A stretch of DNA of 64,000 nucleotides from Sphaerisporangium sp040685555 (GTDB lineage Bacteria > Actinomycetota > Actinomycetes > Streptosporangiales > Streptosporangiaceae), in assembly GCF_040685555.1 (NCBI RefSeq), contig NZ_JBFBIK010000003.1:110369-174368 (forward strand), in the 5' to 3' direction. Position numbers and translations under genes: made by a program. The notes under the pieces were generated by a model. The model was not told where the DNA came from, searched no databases, and saw only the letters and a program-made list of their open reading frames with translations. Below are positions 53,145-61,988 of this stretch, piece after piece (position 1 is the stretch's first letter; the number at the start of each line of letters is the position of its first letter).

Positions 53145-53723
53145 TCAGCCCGTCACGGCGGCCACCGCGGCGACGATCATCTGGGCGTTCGCCGGGACGG
53201 ACACGCCCTGCACGAAGACGGTCGGTGTGGCGTTCACCCCCCGCTGGGCGGCCCTCGCGGTCACGTACGCCGCCCACTCGACGTAGGTGTGCCGGTGCAC
53301 GCACGTTCCGAAGCCCGGGTCGGTCAGCCCGACCGACCCGCCCAGCTCGGCCAGCTCGTCGTCGCTGAGCCCCGGCCCGCCCTCGGGGGGCTGGTTGACG
53401 AAGAGCGCGTAGGCGTACTCCATGAACCTGCCGTGGTCGGAGGCGCACCCGGAGGCCGAGGCGGCCCGGGAGGAGTACTGGTTGGTCGACGCCGCGTCCA
53501 GGAAGGCCATCGGGTGGTACACCATGGTGATCAGCCGGTTCTCCACCAGCTGGTCGAGCGTGGGCCCGGCCGTCAGCTCGAACTGCTTGCAGAACGGGCA
53601 CTGGAAGTCGATGTAGGCGTCCACGATGACCGGGCCGTCGCCGACCTTGATGCCGTCGCCGGTCTCCGTCGCCCCGGCCGGCACGTGGACCGGTGCCATG
53701 ACCTGGCCTGCTCGCATGCTCAT
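53145..53723 (-). CDS. DsbA-like thioredoxin-fold protein
   Basis: 192 residues. The redox motif is CPFC (C42, C45) in VDAYIDFQCPFCKQFE, and the cis-proline region is NATPTVFVQG. An all-alpha insert contains two more cysteines (SGCASD, FGTCVH). No signal peptide is seen, so it may be cytoplasmic, unlike the exported BdbD/Dsb proteins. The ATG at 53723 has AGGAGG upstream. It is downstream of the multicopper oxidase gene on the same strand. Confidence 0.87.
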   Translation of the reverse strand: MSMRAGQVMAPVHVPAGATETGDGIKVGDGPVIVDAYIDFQCPFCKQFELTAGPTLDQLVENRLITMVYHPMAFLDAASTNQYSSRAASASGCASDHGRFMEYAYALFVNQPPEGGPGLSDDELAELGGSVGLTDPGFGTCVHRHTYVEWAAYVTARAAQRGVNATPTVFVQGVSVPANAQMIVAAVAAVTG

Positions 53724-53863
53724 ACGATCCTCCTCCGGACACCGGGGGACCTTGGCCCCCGATCAGTAGAACGACCCGGCCGTGGGCATCTGTTCTCTCC
53801 GGCGCACAAACATCGGCCAAAGACTGCCCCGCGCCCTCGCGACGATCGCTCCGCCAAGTGGCG

Positions 53864-55834
53864 TCAGGAGCCGACCTGGAACGGCCGCATCATCTCGTTG
53901 TCCTCGTGTTCGAGCAGATGGCAGTGCCACACGTACATACCCTCCAGGTCGAACATCATCTTGATCCGGGTGACCTCCTTCGGGTAGGCGATCACCGTGT
54001 CCTTGAAGCCCCGCTCCCAGCGCTCGGGTGGCCGGGCCTTGGCGCCCTTGAGCGGCCCGCGGTCGACGACCTCGAAACGGACCTCGTGCAGATGGACCGT
54101 GTGGGCGTCGTCGGTGGAGTTGTGGATCTCCCACACCTCGATGGCGCCGAGCGATGGGTTCTCGGTCACGGGATCCGACCACATCTTGGCCGTGCCGCCT
54201 CCGGCGAGGGTGCCGAGCATCGTCGCCGCCGGCACCTCCGTGCCCGCCCTGACCTCCATGGAATGCTCCAGGAGTGCCACCTGACGGGTCAGCGTCGCCG
54301 GGCCGCGCCGGGTGAGCGCGGGCAGCGCGAGCCGTGCGGGCGGCACGCTCTCGTCCCTGCCGGAAAGCGGCCTCAGCGCGAACTTCATCACCTGCCCGGT
54401 GGTCGCCGGGTTGGCGGGCGCCGCCTTCGCGTCCCCGCTGAACGGCTCGTCGGGACCCTCGTTGATCAGGTAGAACTCCGTGCCCGGCCTGGCACCGGTG
54501 AAGTCGACGATGACGTCGGCACGCTCGCCGGGGCCGATGATCAGGCTGTGTAGTCGCACCGGCTGGGGCAGGTACCCGGCCTCCGCCCCGATCTGCCAGA
54601 AGGGCACGGCGGGCGCCGCCGGGCGTCTGGCGAGGGGGTCGGCCGCCACCTTGAGGATCAGGAACCGCGAGTTGCATCCGTTGAGGAAGCGGAGGCGGTA
54701 GCGGCGTGGCTCGACCGCCAGCACCGGCCACGTGCGGCCGTTCACCATCATCGCGTCGCCGAAGAACTCCGGCTGCCAGATGGGCGGCACATGGCTGCGG
54801 GGGATGTACGGGCCGCCGTACTTGTCGGAGAACAGCGCCCGGCTGCCGGGGTAGAACAGCGAGCCGTCCTCGGCGAAGGTCCGGTCCTGGATGATGATCG
54901 GGATCTCGTAGTAGCGCGTGCCGGGAGGGTCGCCGGCCTGGGGAGCGGGTCCGGGAAGCACTCCGGGGTCGAGGTCCGACGCTCCGCCGCGAAGCAGGTA
55001 GAAGCCCGCGAGCCCCGCGTAGACGTTGAGCCGAGTCATGCCGAGGGTGTGGTCGTGGAACCACAGCGTGGACGCGGGCTGGTCGTTGTCGTACTGGAAG
55101 ACCGCCGAGCCCGGCTGCCACTCGACGCTCTCGCGGCTCCCGAACGTGCTCATGAAATGGCCGTACCGCGAGCCCTCCGTGGCGTGGTCAGAGGGGATGT
55201 TCCGCGCGGCCGGGAGGTACCACGACTCGGGATGGCCGTCGCTGTCGTCCATGCTGCACCCGCCGTGCAGGTGCGTGGTGATCGGCACGGGCCCCCGGTA
55301 CCGGCCGGGCGTGGCCGAGAACGCCGGTCGCGTGTCCCGGCCGTGTTGCCCGCCTGGAGGGTTCGCCCAGTGCAGCGTCGGGTCCACGGGCAGCAGGTGC
55401 GACAGGTAGCCCCCGTCGCCGTCGACGAGCTGGTTGACCCACATGACCCGTATGGGACGTCCTGACCTGGCCTCGATGGTGCACGCGGGGGAGGCGAAGC
55501 TCTCGGGGTGCTCCGGCGAGCCGTACCCCCACAGCGTGGTCGCCGGGTTGCCCGGAGGCAGCACCTGCTGCCGGAACTGCCGGACGCCGATGACGTAGCG
55601 GTCGCGGTCGCCGTCCGGTGAGGCGTCGGCGGGCATGGCCGGCGGGATGACCAGTGGTGTGACGTACTTCGCGATGCCCGCCGCGTCGAGCGTGCCCGCC
55701 CAGCGCACGCCCGGCGAGGAGGCCGTCGCCCGCCTGGCCGATGTCACCCCGCCGGAGGTCTGGGACGTACGTCCGGTGACCAGCAGGGCCGCTCCGCCCG
55801 CCGCCGCCTTCAGGACCTGACGTCTATCGATCAT
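53864..55834 (-). CDS. Tat-exported multicopper oxidase (CotA / phenoxazinone-synthase type)
   Basis: 656 residues with a twin-arginine-like start (DRRQVLKAAAGGAALLV). The copper motifs appear in order: THLHGG, WFHDHTLGMTR, HTVHLHEVRFE and WHCHLLEHEDNEMMRPF. The last provides the type 1 His/Cys/His/Met set. Such enzymes oxidise phenols, bilirubin or metals with reduction of oxygen to water outside the cell. The ATG at 55834 has AAGGAG upstream. Confidence 0.92.
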   Translation of the reverse strand: MIDRRQVLKAAAGGAALLVTGRTSQTSGGVTSARRATASSPGVRWAGTLDAAGIAKYVTPLVIPPAMPADASPDGDRDRYVIGVRQFRQQVLPPGNPATTLWGYGSPEHPESFASPACTIEARSGRPIRVMWVNQLVDGDGGYLSHLLPVDPTLHWANPPGGQHGRDTRPAFSATPGRYRGPVPITTHLHGGCSMDDSDGHPESWYLPAARNIPSDHATEGSRYGHFMSTFGSRESVEWQPGSAVFQYDNDQPASTLWFHDHTLGMTRLNVYAGLAGFYLLRGGASDLDPGVLPGPAPQAGDPPGTRYYEIPIIIQDRTFAEDGSLFYPGSRALFSDKYGGPYIPRSHVPPIWQPEFFGDAMMVNGRTWPVLAVEPRRYRLRFLNGCNSRFLILKVAADPLARRPAAPAVPFWQIGAEAGYLPQPVRLHSLIIGPGERADVIVDFTGARPGTEFYLINEGPDEPFSGDAKAAPANPATTGQVMKFALRPLSGRDESVPPARLALPALTRRGPATLTRQVALLEHSMEVRAGTEVPAATMLGTLAGGGTAKMWSDPVTENPSLGAIEVWEIHNSTDDAHTVHLHEVRFEVVDRGPLKGAKARPPERWERGFKDTVIAYPKEVTRIKMMFDLEGMYVWHCHLLEHEDNEMMRPFQVGS

Positions 55835-56128
55835 CTCGGCTCCTTTCCCGGGGCCGGGAAGTTCTGTAGATCAGTACGCCGACGTCCGCCTATGCGCGGA
55901 TATATGCCTTAAAGGCGACAATTCCCCCTGCACGACTTGTACCCACCCGCCCGCGCGCTCACCGGGTCGCGTTCACGGCCCACCCTAACGGAAGGCCAGG
56001 TAACGCCCATGCGCGTGTCCCTTTTACGGCTTTCCAGGAGAAACGAGGCTGCCAAGCACATGCCAACTCGGCGTCAATCAGCGCCCAAGTCCGGTGCTGC
56101 TGAATGAGGGCGGAGAAGGGAGCAAGAA

Positions 56129-57373
56129 ATGACCACCAGTGAAATCGGCGTAGTGGGCGCGGGGATCTCCGGCCTGACGCTGGCGCTGAGGCTGCGGCAG
56201 CTCGGCGTGGACGTGACCCTGTACACCGAGAAGACCGCCGACGAGCTGAGGGGTGGCCGCCTGCCCAACACCGTCGCCCGCATGGGGCGCACCCGCGACC
56301 GTGAACGCGCCCTCGGCAGCGAGCACTTCGCGGACGCCGAGAGCCTCTCGAAGACCGCGAGGATCTCCATCAAGGGCGAGCCGCCGCTGGAGTTCGAGGG
56401 CACCATCGAAAAGCCCTTCCACGCCGCCGACTTCCGCCTCCTGCTGCCCGCCTTCCTCGACGACTACACCTCCCGTGGCGGGCGGCTGGTGGTGACCGAG
56501 CCCTCTCCGGGCGCCGCGGACGTCGAGAGGTGGTCGGCGGACCACGAGCTGATCGTGGTGGCCGCCGGGCGGCGCTCGGTCGCCGAGCTGTTCCCCCGCG
56601 ACGAGGCCCGATCCCCGTACGACCGCCCGCAGCGGTCGCTCCTCGCCGGCCTCTACACCGGCATCACCCCGGCGGGCTTCAGCTACAACGTGTCGCCGGG
56701 GTGCGGGGAGATCTTCCAGATGCCCATGCGCACGCGGGACGGCATGGCCGGCGGGATGCTGGTCGAGGCGGTCCCCGGCGGCCCGCTGGAGCCGATCACC
56801 CGCATGTCCTACCAGGACGATCCGCGCGCCTTCATCCGCACGCTCCAGGGCGTGCTCGCCGAGCACGCTCCCCGCATCGCCGAGCGCGTCGACCCGGGCT
56901 CGTTCGACCTGCTCGGCCCGGACGACATGCTCCAGGGCGCGGTCACGCCGATGGTACGCAACCCCGTCGCCAAGCTCGCCACCGGCCGCATCGCCCTCGC
57001 CGTCGGGGACGCGTGGATCACCAACGACCCGATCACCGGGCAGGGCGCCAACCTCGGCTCGCACTGCGCCTGGGTGGCCGCCGAGGCGATCGCGGCGGGC
57101 GGCCCGTACGACGTGCGGTTCGCCGAGTCCGTGGCCGCCGAGATGTGGAAGGTCGCGGGGCCGGTGACCGAGTGGGCCAACGCCTTCCTCCAGCCGCCGG
57201 CCGAGCACGTGCTGAAGCTGTTCATCGGCGCGGCCATGGACCGCGGCCTGGCCGACCACTTCATCAACCTGTTCAGCGACCCGGTGGCCGCCTGGTCGCT
57301 GTTCTCCGACCCGGCCGAGGTGGACGCGCTCCTGGCCTCCCGCGCGGAGTCCTCGCTCGTGGTCTCGTCCTAG
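56129..57373 (+). CDS. FAD-dependent monooxygenase, styrene monooxygenase-like (StyA family)
   Basis: 414 residues. The FAD motif is VVGAGISGLTLALRLRQLG, an LPNTVARMGRTRDRERALG segment is typical of StyA-like proteins, and VGDAWITNDPITGQGANLGSH is the second flavin motif. The two-component family epoxidises styrene-like alkenes with a separate flavin reductase. No reductase (StyB) is adjacent, so the partner must be elsewhere. The ATG at 56129 has GGGAG upstream. Confidence 0.87.
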   Translation: MTTSEIGVVGAGISGLTLALRLRQLGVDVTLYTEKTADELRGGRLPNTVARMGRTRDRERALGSEHFADAESLSKTARISIKGEPPLEFEGTIEKPFHAADFRLLLPAFLDDYTSRGGRLVVTEPSPGAADVERWSADHELIVVAAGRRSVAELFPRDEARSPYDRPQRSLLAGLYTGITPAGFSYNVSPGCGEIFQMPMRTRDGMAGGMLVEAVPGGPLEPITRMSYQDDPRAFIRTLQGVLAEHAPRIAERVDPGSFDLLGPDDMLQGAVTPMVRNPVAKLATGRIALAVGDAWITNDPITGQGANLGSHCAWVAAEAIAAGGPYDVRFAESVAAEMWKVAGPVTEWANAFLQPPAEHVLKLFIGAAMDRGLADHFINLFSDPVAAWSLFSDPAEVDALLASRAESSLVVSS

Positions 57374-57387
57374 CCCGCGCGTCCGCG

Positions 57388-57812
57388 TCAGCGCGTACGG
57401 CCCGCCCACCGCGCCAGCGCGGGGACGGGGACCGAGCACGCGAGGAAGACGGCGGCGACCATCAGCCAGCCCGACGCCCGGAACTGCGTCAGCAGGAGGG
57501 TGAAGACGGCCGGTGCGAACATCTGCACCGTGGCGGTCGCCGCCTCGGACGCGCCCTGGTAGGCGCCCCGGGCGTCCTCCCGCATCAGCTCGACCGACAA
57601 CGCCCAGCTCCCGCCGACGTACCCGAGCTCACCTGCCACGTGGAACAGCGCGGCGACCGCCACCACCGCCGTCGCCACCGGCCCCGAGCCTCCAGCCGTG
57701 GTGGCGAGCAGGACGCAGCTCGCGGCGAGGAAGGCTCCCGCCCAGACCGTGGTACGCGCGGCCCCCGACGTGGTCCGGGTGAAGTTCGTGACGAATATCT
57801 GCAGCGCGGCGC
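57388..57812 (-). pseudogene. C-terminal fragment of an MFS transporter
   Basis: About 140 reverse-strand codons encode the last four membrane helices: TVWAGAFLAASCVLLATT, VVAVAALFHVAGELGYVGG, EDARGAYQGASEAATATVQ and GWLMVAAVFLACSVPVPAL. The upstream end stops at LQIFVTNFTR near 57812, where another gene remnant begins on the plus strand. Two-thirds of the transporter is missing. Confidence 0.7.
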
Positions 57813-57813
57813 G

Positions 57814-57911
57814 GCTTGGTCGAGGCGCACGAAGGCACCCGCGACCTGACCCTCACCGCCCAGGGCGCCACCGACCTGCCGGCCCTCCTCCCGTCGTTCA
57901 CCCTCCCCTGA
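57814..57911 (+). pseudogene. C-terminal tail of a regulator-like gene
   Basis: LVEAHEGTRDLTLTAQGATDLPALLPSF then TGA. It reads like the wing and tail of an ArsR/HxlR-type regulator without its helix-turn-helix. Confidence 0.4.
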
Positions 57912-57917
57912 GGGCCC

Positions 57918-59303
57918 TCACAGGCTCTTGAGGTAGGCGAGGGACGGCATGAAGAAATACTCGCCGCCCCGCATCGTGACGGTCTGGGGAACCTCGGCCT
58001 GCGGCGCGCTGAGCTTGTCACTGCCCCAGGCCTTCGGATACCTCACCTTGACCTCGCGCTTGCCCTGGCCGATCACAGGGTCGTGGCCGGCGCCCTCCGA
58101 CGGGAAGCCGGGGCTGTCGGCCCACGACTGCTGCGTGAACTCGAACTGGTTCTGCAGGCTGGAGTTGAACGCCATGAACAGCAGGCCGACTCCGCCCGTG
58201 GGCCTGGTCTCCGGGGGCGCGTCGTCCCAGGGCACGTCCGTCCGCGTGCCGTACGTCTGACCGCGCCTGGCCATCATCACACCGAGGACCCGCTCGAGGC
58301 CACCGTCACGGGAGTCGCGCGGATTGACTTTGCGGATGTGCGCGCTGACGGGGCACTTCGACCCGGGGTCGTCGCGGTAGCTGAAATCGTTCTGCACCGG
58401 GAAGCCGTCCGAGCTCGGCTTGCCGTGGAGCCTCAGCGGCGTGCCGTCGCGGAACCTTCCGACCAGCATGGCCCCGGCCAGCTGCCGGTCGGCTCCCGTG
58501 AGCCCGAGGTTGTCGGCGAGGTGCTCCTCGGCCTGCCGGAAGGCGCGTACGTTCTGCTCCAGCTTCCGGAAGACGAGGTAGCTGCCGAAGTGCCTGGCCG
58601 GCTTCGGAGCCAGCGGGTCGGCGACCAGGATGTGGCTCAGCGGGAAGAACGGCGTCCAGTTCGTACCCTTCTCCCCGGCCACCTGTTCGGCGAGGAAGAG
58701 CGGCTGGCTTCGGCCGTCGATGTAGCCGAAGTGCTCTATGCCCCGGTCCTGGGCGTTACGCAGCCCGAGTCCCGTCTCCTCGCCAAGGACTTTCGCCGTC
58801 GCCGGCAGCAGCGCCAGGACGCGCTCACGGGTGGCGGCCACCGGCGGCGCGGTGGCGTCCCCGATCATCACGACCGCGTGGATCTCGCCCTTGTACGACG
58901 CCTCCCAGGCGCTCACCGGCGGGTCTTCGAGGGTGTCCTTGCGCCGCTTGAGCCCGGACTTGAACGCGTTGTCGGTGAAGCCGGTCGTGGAGTGGCCGAG
59001 CTTGAGGTAGCCGAGCTTGCTGATCCCGACCCCGACGTACGACGTGCCCGCCGCCTTGGACCGGTTGAACTCCCTGACCTCCTCCAGGTGCCTCCTGGCC
59101 GACTTCATCAAAGGGACCAGGTCCCGCAGGAAGCGCTTGGCGTCGGCCCCGTCGCCGAAGCCGATGAACAGGACCGACATGTGTTCCCTGACATGCGCCT
59201 GCAGGATGTTGGGCTGCAGGTTGTCCAGCATCGCCTTGGTGTCGGCGTCCAGAGTGGCCGAGTCCCACGCGAGCGGCGTGCTGTTGGACAGATTGACCGG
59301 CAT
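57918..59303 (-). CDS. DyP-type peroxidase
   Basis: 461 residues. The distal heme motif is GYIDGRSQP (193-201, catalytic D197). The proximal His lies in VSAHIRKVNPRD near residue 325. Length and gaps match the larger C/D-type DyP enzymes. No Tat signal is seen, so it may be intracellular or encapsulated. It uses hydrogen peroxide to oxidise dyes or lignin-like phenols. The ATG at 59303 follows GGGGAAGGAA. The HxlR regulator gene lies 104 bases upstream on the same strand. Confidence 0.9.
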   Translation of the reverse strand: MPVNLSNSTPLAWDSATLDADTKAMLDNLQPNILQAHVREHMSVLFIGFGDGADAKRFLRDLVPLMKSARRHLEEVREFNRSKAAGTSYVGVGISKLGYLKLGHSTTGFTDNAFKSGLKRRKDTLEDPPVSAWEASYKGEIHAVVMIGDATAPPVAATRERVLALLPATAKVLGEETGLGLRNAQDRGIEHFGYIDGRSQPLFLAEQVAGEKGTNWTPFFPLSHILVADPLAPKPARHFGSYLVFRKLEQNVRAFRQAEEHLADNLGLTGADRQLAGAMLVGRFRDGTPLRLHGKPSSDGFPVQNDFSYRDDPGSKCPVSAHIRKVNPRDSRDGGLERVLGVMMARRGQTYGTRTDVPWDDAPPETRPTGGVGLLFMAFNSSLQNQFEFTQQSWADSPGFPSEGAGHDPVIGQGKREVKVRYPKAWGSDKLSAPQAEVPQTVTMRGGEYFFMPSLAYLKSL

Positions 59304-59407
59304 GTCGTTCCTTCCCCGTTGTCTGAGTAGTCCCGGACCCCCATCCGTAAGAGTGTTTTTTCATGACAAAGGTTCGTTGCATAGAGCGAAAGGGAAAGGG
59401 ACCGGAA

Positions 59408-60082
59408 TCAGCCGGGGAGCAGGCCGAGCATGCGGCAGCAGCGGAGCACGGCTCCGGGGTCTCCGTCGAGGCGCAGCCTGCCCACGACGACGGCTTCCAG
59501 GGGGTCGAGCCTGCCCGCCCCGATCTCCACGAACGTGACCGCGTCGGTCACGGCGAGCAGGCCGGGCTCAGGGGTGGGGCCCGCCACGACCTGCGCGCTG
59601 CCCTCCTTGATCGCGACATGGAAGACCTCGATGCGCCCGTCCTTCCCGGAGATCTCGAACTGGTAGCACTCGTCGGGGGCGGACACGGACGGCGGGCGCA
59701 TCATGGCCTCCACCGCGACGAGCGACCACTCGGGGCGGACCTCGTCCTCCGGATCGGGCTCGGCCAGGAGCGGCATGCCCCAGCGGGCGAGGTCGAGCAC
59801 CACCGGGCGCAGCGACTGCCCGCGCTCGGTCAGCCTGTAGCGGCGGGCGCGGCCGTCGGGATCGGAGGTGAGCTGCTCCACCACGCCCGTGTCGCTCAAC
59901 AGCTTGAGCCGGACGGCCAGAAGGTTCGTGCCGATTCCCGGCAGGTTGGCCAGCAGCTCGTTGTAGCGGCGCGGCGTGACCAGGAGCTCACGGACGATGA
60001 GCAGCGTCCACCTCTCGCCGATCACGTCCAGCGCCGCGGCGAGGCCACAGTATTGGCCGTAGTGTCTGCGCCCTTCCTTCAT
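59408..60082 (-). CDS. HxlR-family regulator with C-terminal sterol-carrier-like domain
   Basis: 224 residues. The winged helix has ALDVIGERWTLLIVRELLVTPRRYNELLANLPGIG, typical of HxlR proteins. A second half of about 110 residues (MMRPPSVSAPDECYQFEISG...) resembles an SCP2-like ligand-binding domain. It may sense a lipid or aromatic compound and control the DyP gene next to it. The ATG at 60082 has no ribosome site, so a short-leader or leaderless message is likely. Confidence 0.87.
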   Translation of the reverse strand: MKEGRRHYGQYCGLAAALDVIGERWTLLIVRELLVTPRRYNELLANLPGIGTNLLAVRLKLLSDTGVVEQLTSDPDGRARRYRLTERGQSLRPVVLDLARWGMPLLAEPDPEDEVRPEWSLVAVEAMMRPPSVSAPDECYQFEISGKDGRIEVFHVAIKEGSAQVVAGPTPEPGLLAVTDAVTFVEIGAGRLDPLEAVVVGRLRLDGDPGAVLRCCRMLGLLPG

Positions 60083-60085
60083 AAG

Positions 60086-60108
60086 ACTACTTTACTACTT
60101 TTAGATAT
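60086..60108 (-). promoter_or_regulatory. Tandem 8-base repeat and -10 box of the HxlR gene
   Basis: ACTACTTT occurs back to back at 60086-60093 and 60094-60101, directly before the start. On the reverse strand TATATC (60103-60108) could be the -10 box. Direct repeats fit HxlR autoregulation. Confidence 0.5.
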
Positions 60109-60119
60109 AGTGATAAAGG

Positions 60120-61436
60120 TCATCGGCGGGTGAACAGAGCCCTTACCAGGTAGGGCATGGCCAGCTCCTGGAAGTCCACTTCCGGGTGGTAGGCGTTGAT
60201 GGCCCCCTCGAAGACGAGGATGCCGAGCAGCGGGAAGATGAACTGCGGATCCGCGTGGAGTCCGTGCCTGCGCTGCATGTCGAACAGTCCGCCGGCGAAG
60301 CGCAGCAGGTCGAAGTCGCCGGCGCGGACCCCGGTGACGGACTCGACCAGGGCCACCATTTCGGCGGTGAAGGCGCCTTCGTCCAGGCCCCGCCGGTCCA
60401 TGGCGGTGGACAGCACGATCTCGGCGCAGCGTTTCCCGTTGCCGGTGCCCATGCGGAAGAAGAACTCGGTGAAGGCTCGGCGTGCCCCTTCCGGCAGCTC
60501 CACGACGAACCCGGCGTCGAGGATCTGGACCGATCCGTCGGGCATGAGGTAGAGGTTGCCCGGATGCAGGTCGCAGTGGACGAGGCCGTCCAGGAACAAG
60601 ATCTTGTAGATGGCGGCCAGCGCCGCCTCCACAGCCCGCACCGAGGCCTGCTCGCCGAGGTCGGCCGGAGACCTCCTGGCGAGTCCGGGAAGGTACTCCA
60701 TCACCAGCACTCCCCGTCCGGTTCGCGCGGGGTCCGCGTACTCGGGGTGGGGCAGGGGCACCTTGATCTCGTCGAGCTCCTTCAGCGCGGCCGACAGCCG
60801 TACGAGCGCGGCGGCCTCCGCGGTGAAGTCGAGCTGCCCGGCGATGGCCTGGGACATCTGCCTGACGGCGGCCACGGCGGGCAGCCCCCGCATCATCGGG
60901 GTCCGGGCGGCCAGGGCGGTGCCCCAGGCGATGAGCCGCAGGTCGGCGGCGATGATCTCCTCGACCCCCGGCCTGCGGAGCTTGACCGCGACCTCGGTGC
61001 CGTCAAACAGCGTGGCCCGGTAGACGCAGGCGATGCTTCCTGAGGCCACGGCCCGAAGGTCGAAGCGGGCGAAGATCGTCTTCAGTGGCGCGCCCATCCG
61101 GGCCGCGACCAGCTCCTCGGCGGTCTTGGCGGGGATCGCGGGGACGTCGTCGTACAGGCGGGAGAACGCCTTGCACAGCTCGGCGGGGAGCAGGTCAAGA
61201 CGGGTGCTGAGCAGCTGGGCGAGCTTGACGAAGGTGGGCCCCGCCTGGTGGAGCCGGGCGGCGACCGCGCCGGCGGCGGCGCGGGGGAAGGCCGCGCGAC
61301 GTCCGGTCAGCCTGGCGACGACCCACAGTGCACCGACCCGGGCCGCCACGGCGAGGAAGGTGCGGCCGACCGTCAGGATCCGGCCGGTGAGCATGCGCGC
61401 GCCCACGGAGGGGCGGTGGACCGAGGTGGCGGTCAC
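60120..61436 (-). CDS. ABC1/AarF/UbiB-type atypical kinase
   Basis: 438 residues. The family motifs are altered: KLAQ (71-74) in place of KxGQ, and ASGS (131-134) where the alanine-rich loop AAAS is usual. The ATP lysine K152 (VAVKLRRPG), HCDLHPGN and DAGF (for DFG) remain. Members support quinone or lipid pathways through ATPase activity. The GTG at 61436 overlaps the VOC stop (GTGA). Confidence 0.87.
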   Translation of the reverse strand: MTATSVHRPSVGARMLTGRILTVGRTFLAVAARVGALWVVARLTGRRAAFPRAAAGAVAARLHQAGPTFVKLAQLLSTRLDLLPAELCKAFSRLYDDVPAIPAKTAEELVAARMGAPLKTIFARFDLRAVASGSIACVYRATLFDGTEVAVKLRRPGVEEIIAADLRLIAWGTALAARTPMMRGLPAVAAVRQMSQAIAGQLDFTAEAAALVRLSAALKELDEIKVPLPHPEYADPARTGRGVLVMEYLPGLARRSPADLGEQASVRAVEAALAAIYKILFLDGLVHCDLHPGNLYLMPDGSVQILDAGFVVELPEGARRAFTEFFFRMGTGNGKRCAEIVLSTAMDRRGLDEGAFTAEMVALVESVTGVRAGDFDLLRFAGGLFDMQRRHGLHADPQFIFPLLGILVFEGAINAYHPEVDFQELAMPYLVRALFTRR

Positions 61437-61810
61437 TCGCTGAACTGGATCAGCTCGATCACGTTGCCGCTCGGGTCGGCGACGGCGAAGTAGGGGCCCA
61501 CAGGGCTTTCCTGAAGTGACTCGTGCAGCAGCTCGGCCCCGGACTCGCGCAGCCTGCCCAGTTCCGCCTGCGCGTCGGCGACGCCCAGGTTGATCATGAT
61601 GCACGCGCCCGAGGGGTAGTCGGCCTTGGCCGGGCGCTCGGCGAGCTGGAGCACGAGCCGGGGCCCGTCGTTGACCAGCTCCACGAAGTAGGGCGCACCC
61701 CGGTCGGAGCGGACGGCGAAGCCCAGCGTGTCGGTGTAGAAGGCCACCGCCTGGTCCATGTCGTGCACGTTCACGCTGATCACTGCGATCTTGGATCCGG
61801 TCCCGGCCAT
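61433..61810 (-). CDS. VOC (glyoxalase-fold) family protein
   Basis: 125 residues: KIAVISVNVHDMDQAVAFYTDTLGF at the start and YFAVADPSGNVIELIQFSE at the end. This is one complete VOC unit, probably a dimer. The first metal ligand position is not His here, so catalysis is uncertain. The ATG at 61810 has GAGGAG eight bases upstream. It is coupled to the ABC1 kinase gene. Confidence 0.82.
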   Translation of the reverse strand: MAGTGSKIAVISVNVHDMDQAVAFYTDTLGFAVRSDRGAPYFVELVNDGPRLVLQLAERPAKADYPSGACIMINLGVADAQAELGRLRESGAELLHESLQESPVGPYFAVADPSGNVIELIQFSE

Positions 61811-61988
61811 GTGGTCGACTCCTCGCTGCGGTCGGTGTGGCTTATTAAAGGTAGATGGTGGACGCCGGTCCGCAATGGCAGGTCTCAACCACGGGAAACG
61901 CCGCGTATGTCGACATTTGATTATTGTCGACCCCTAATCCGATCAGTACATTTTATTGAAGTGACCTACCCGGTCGAGAGGTGGACAC

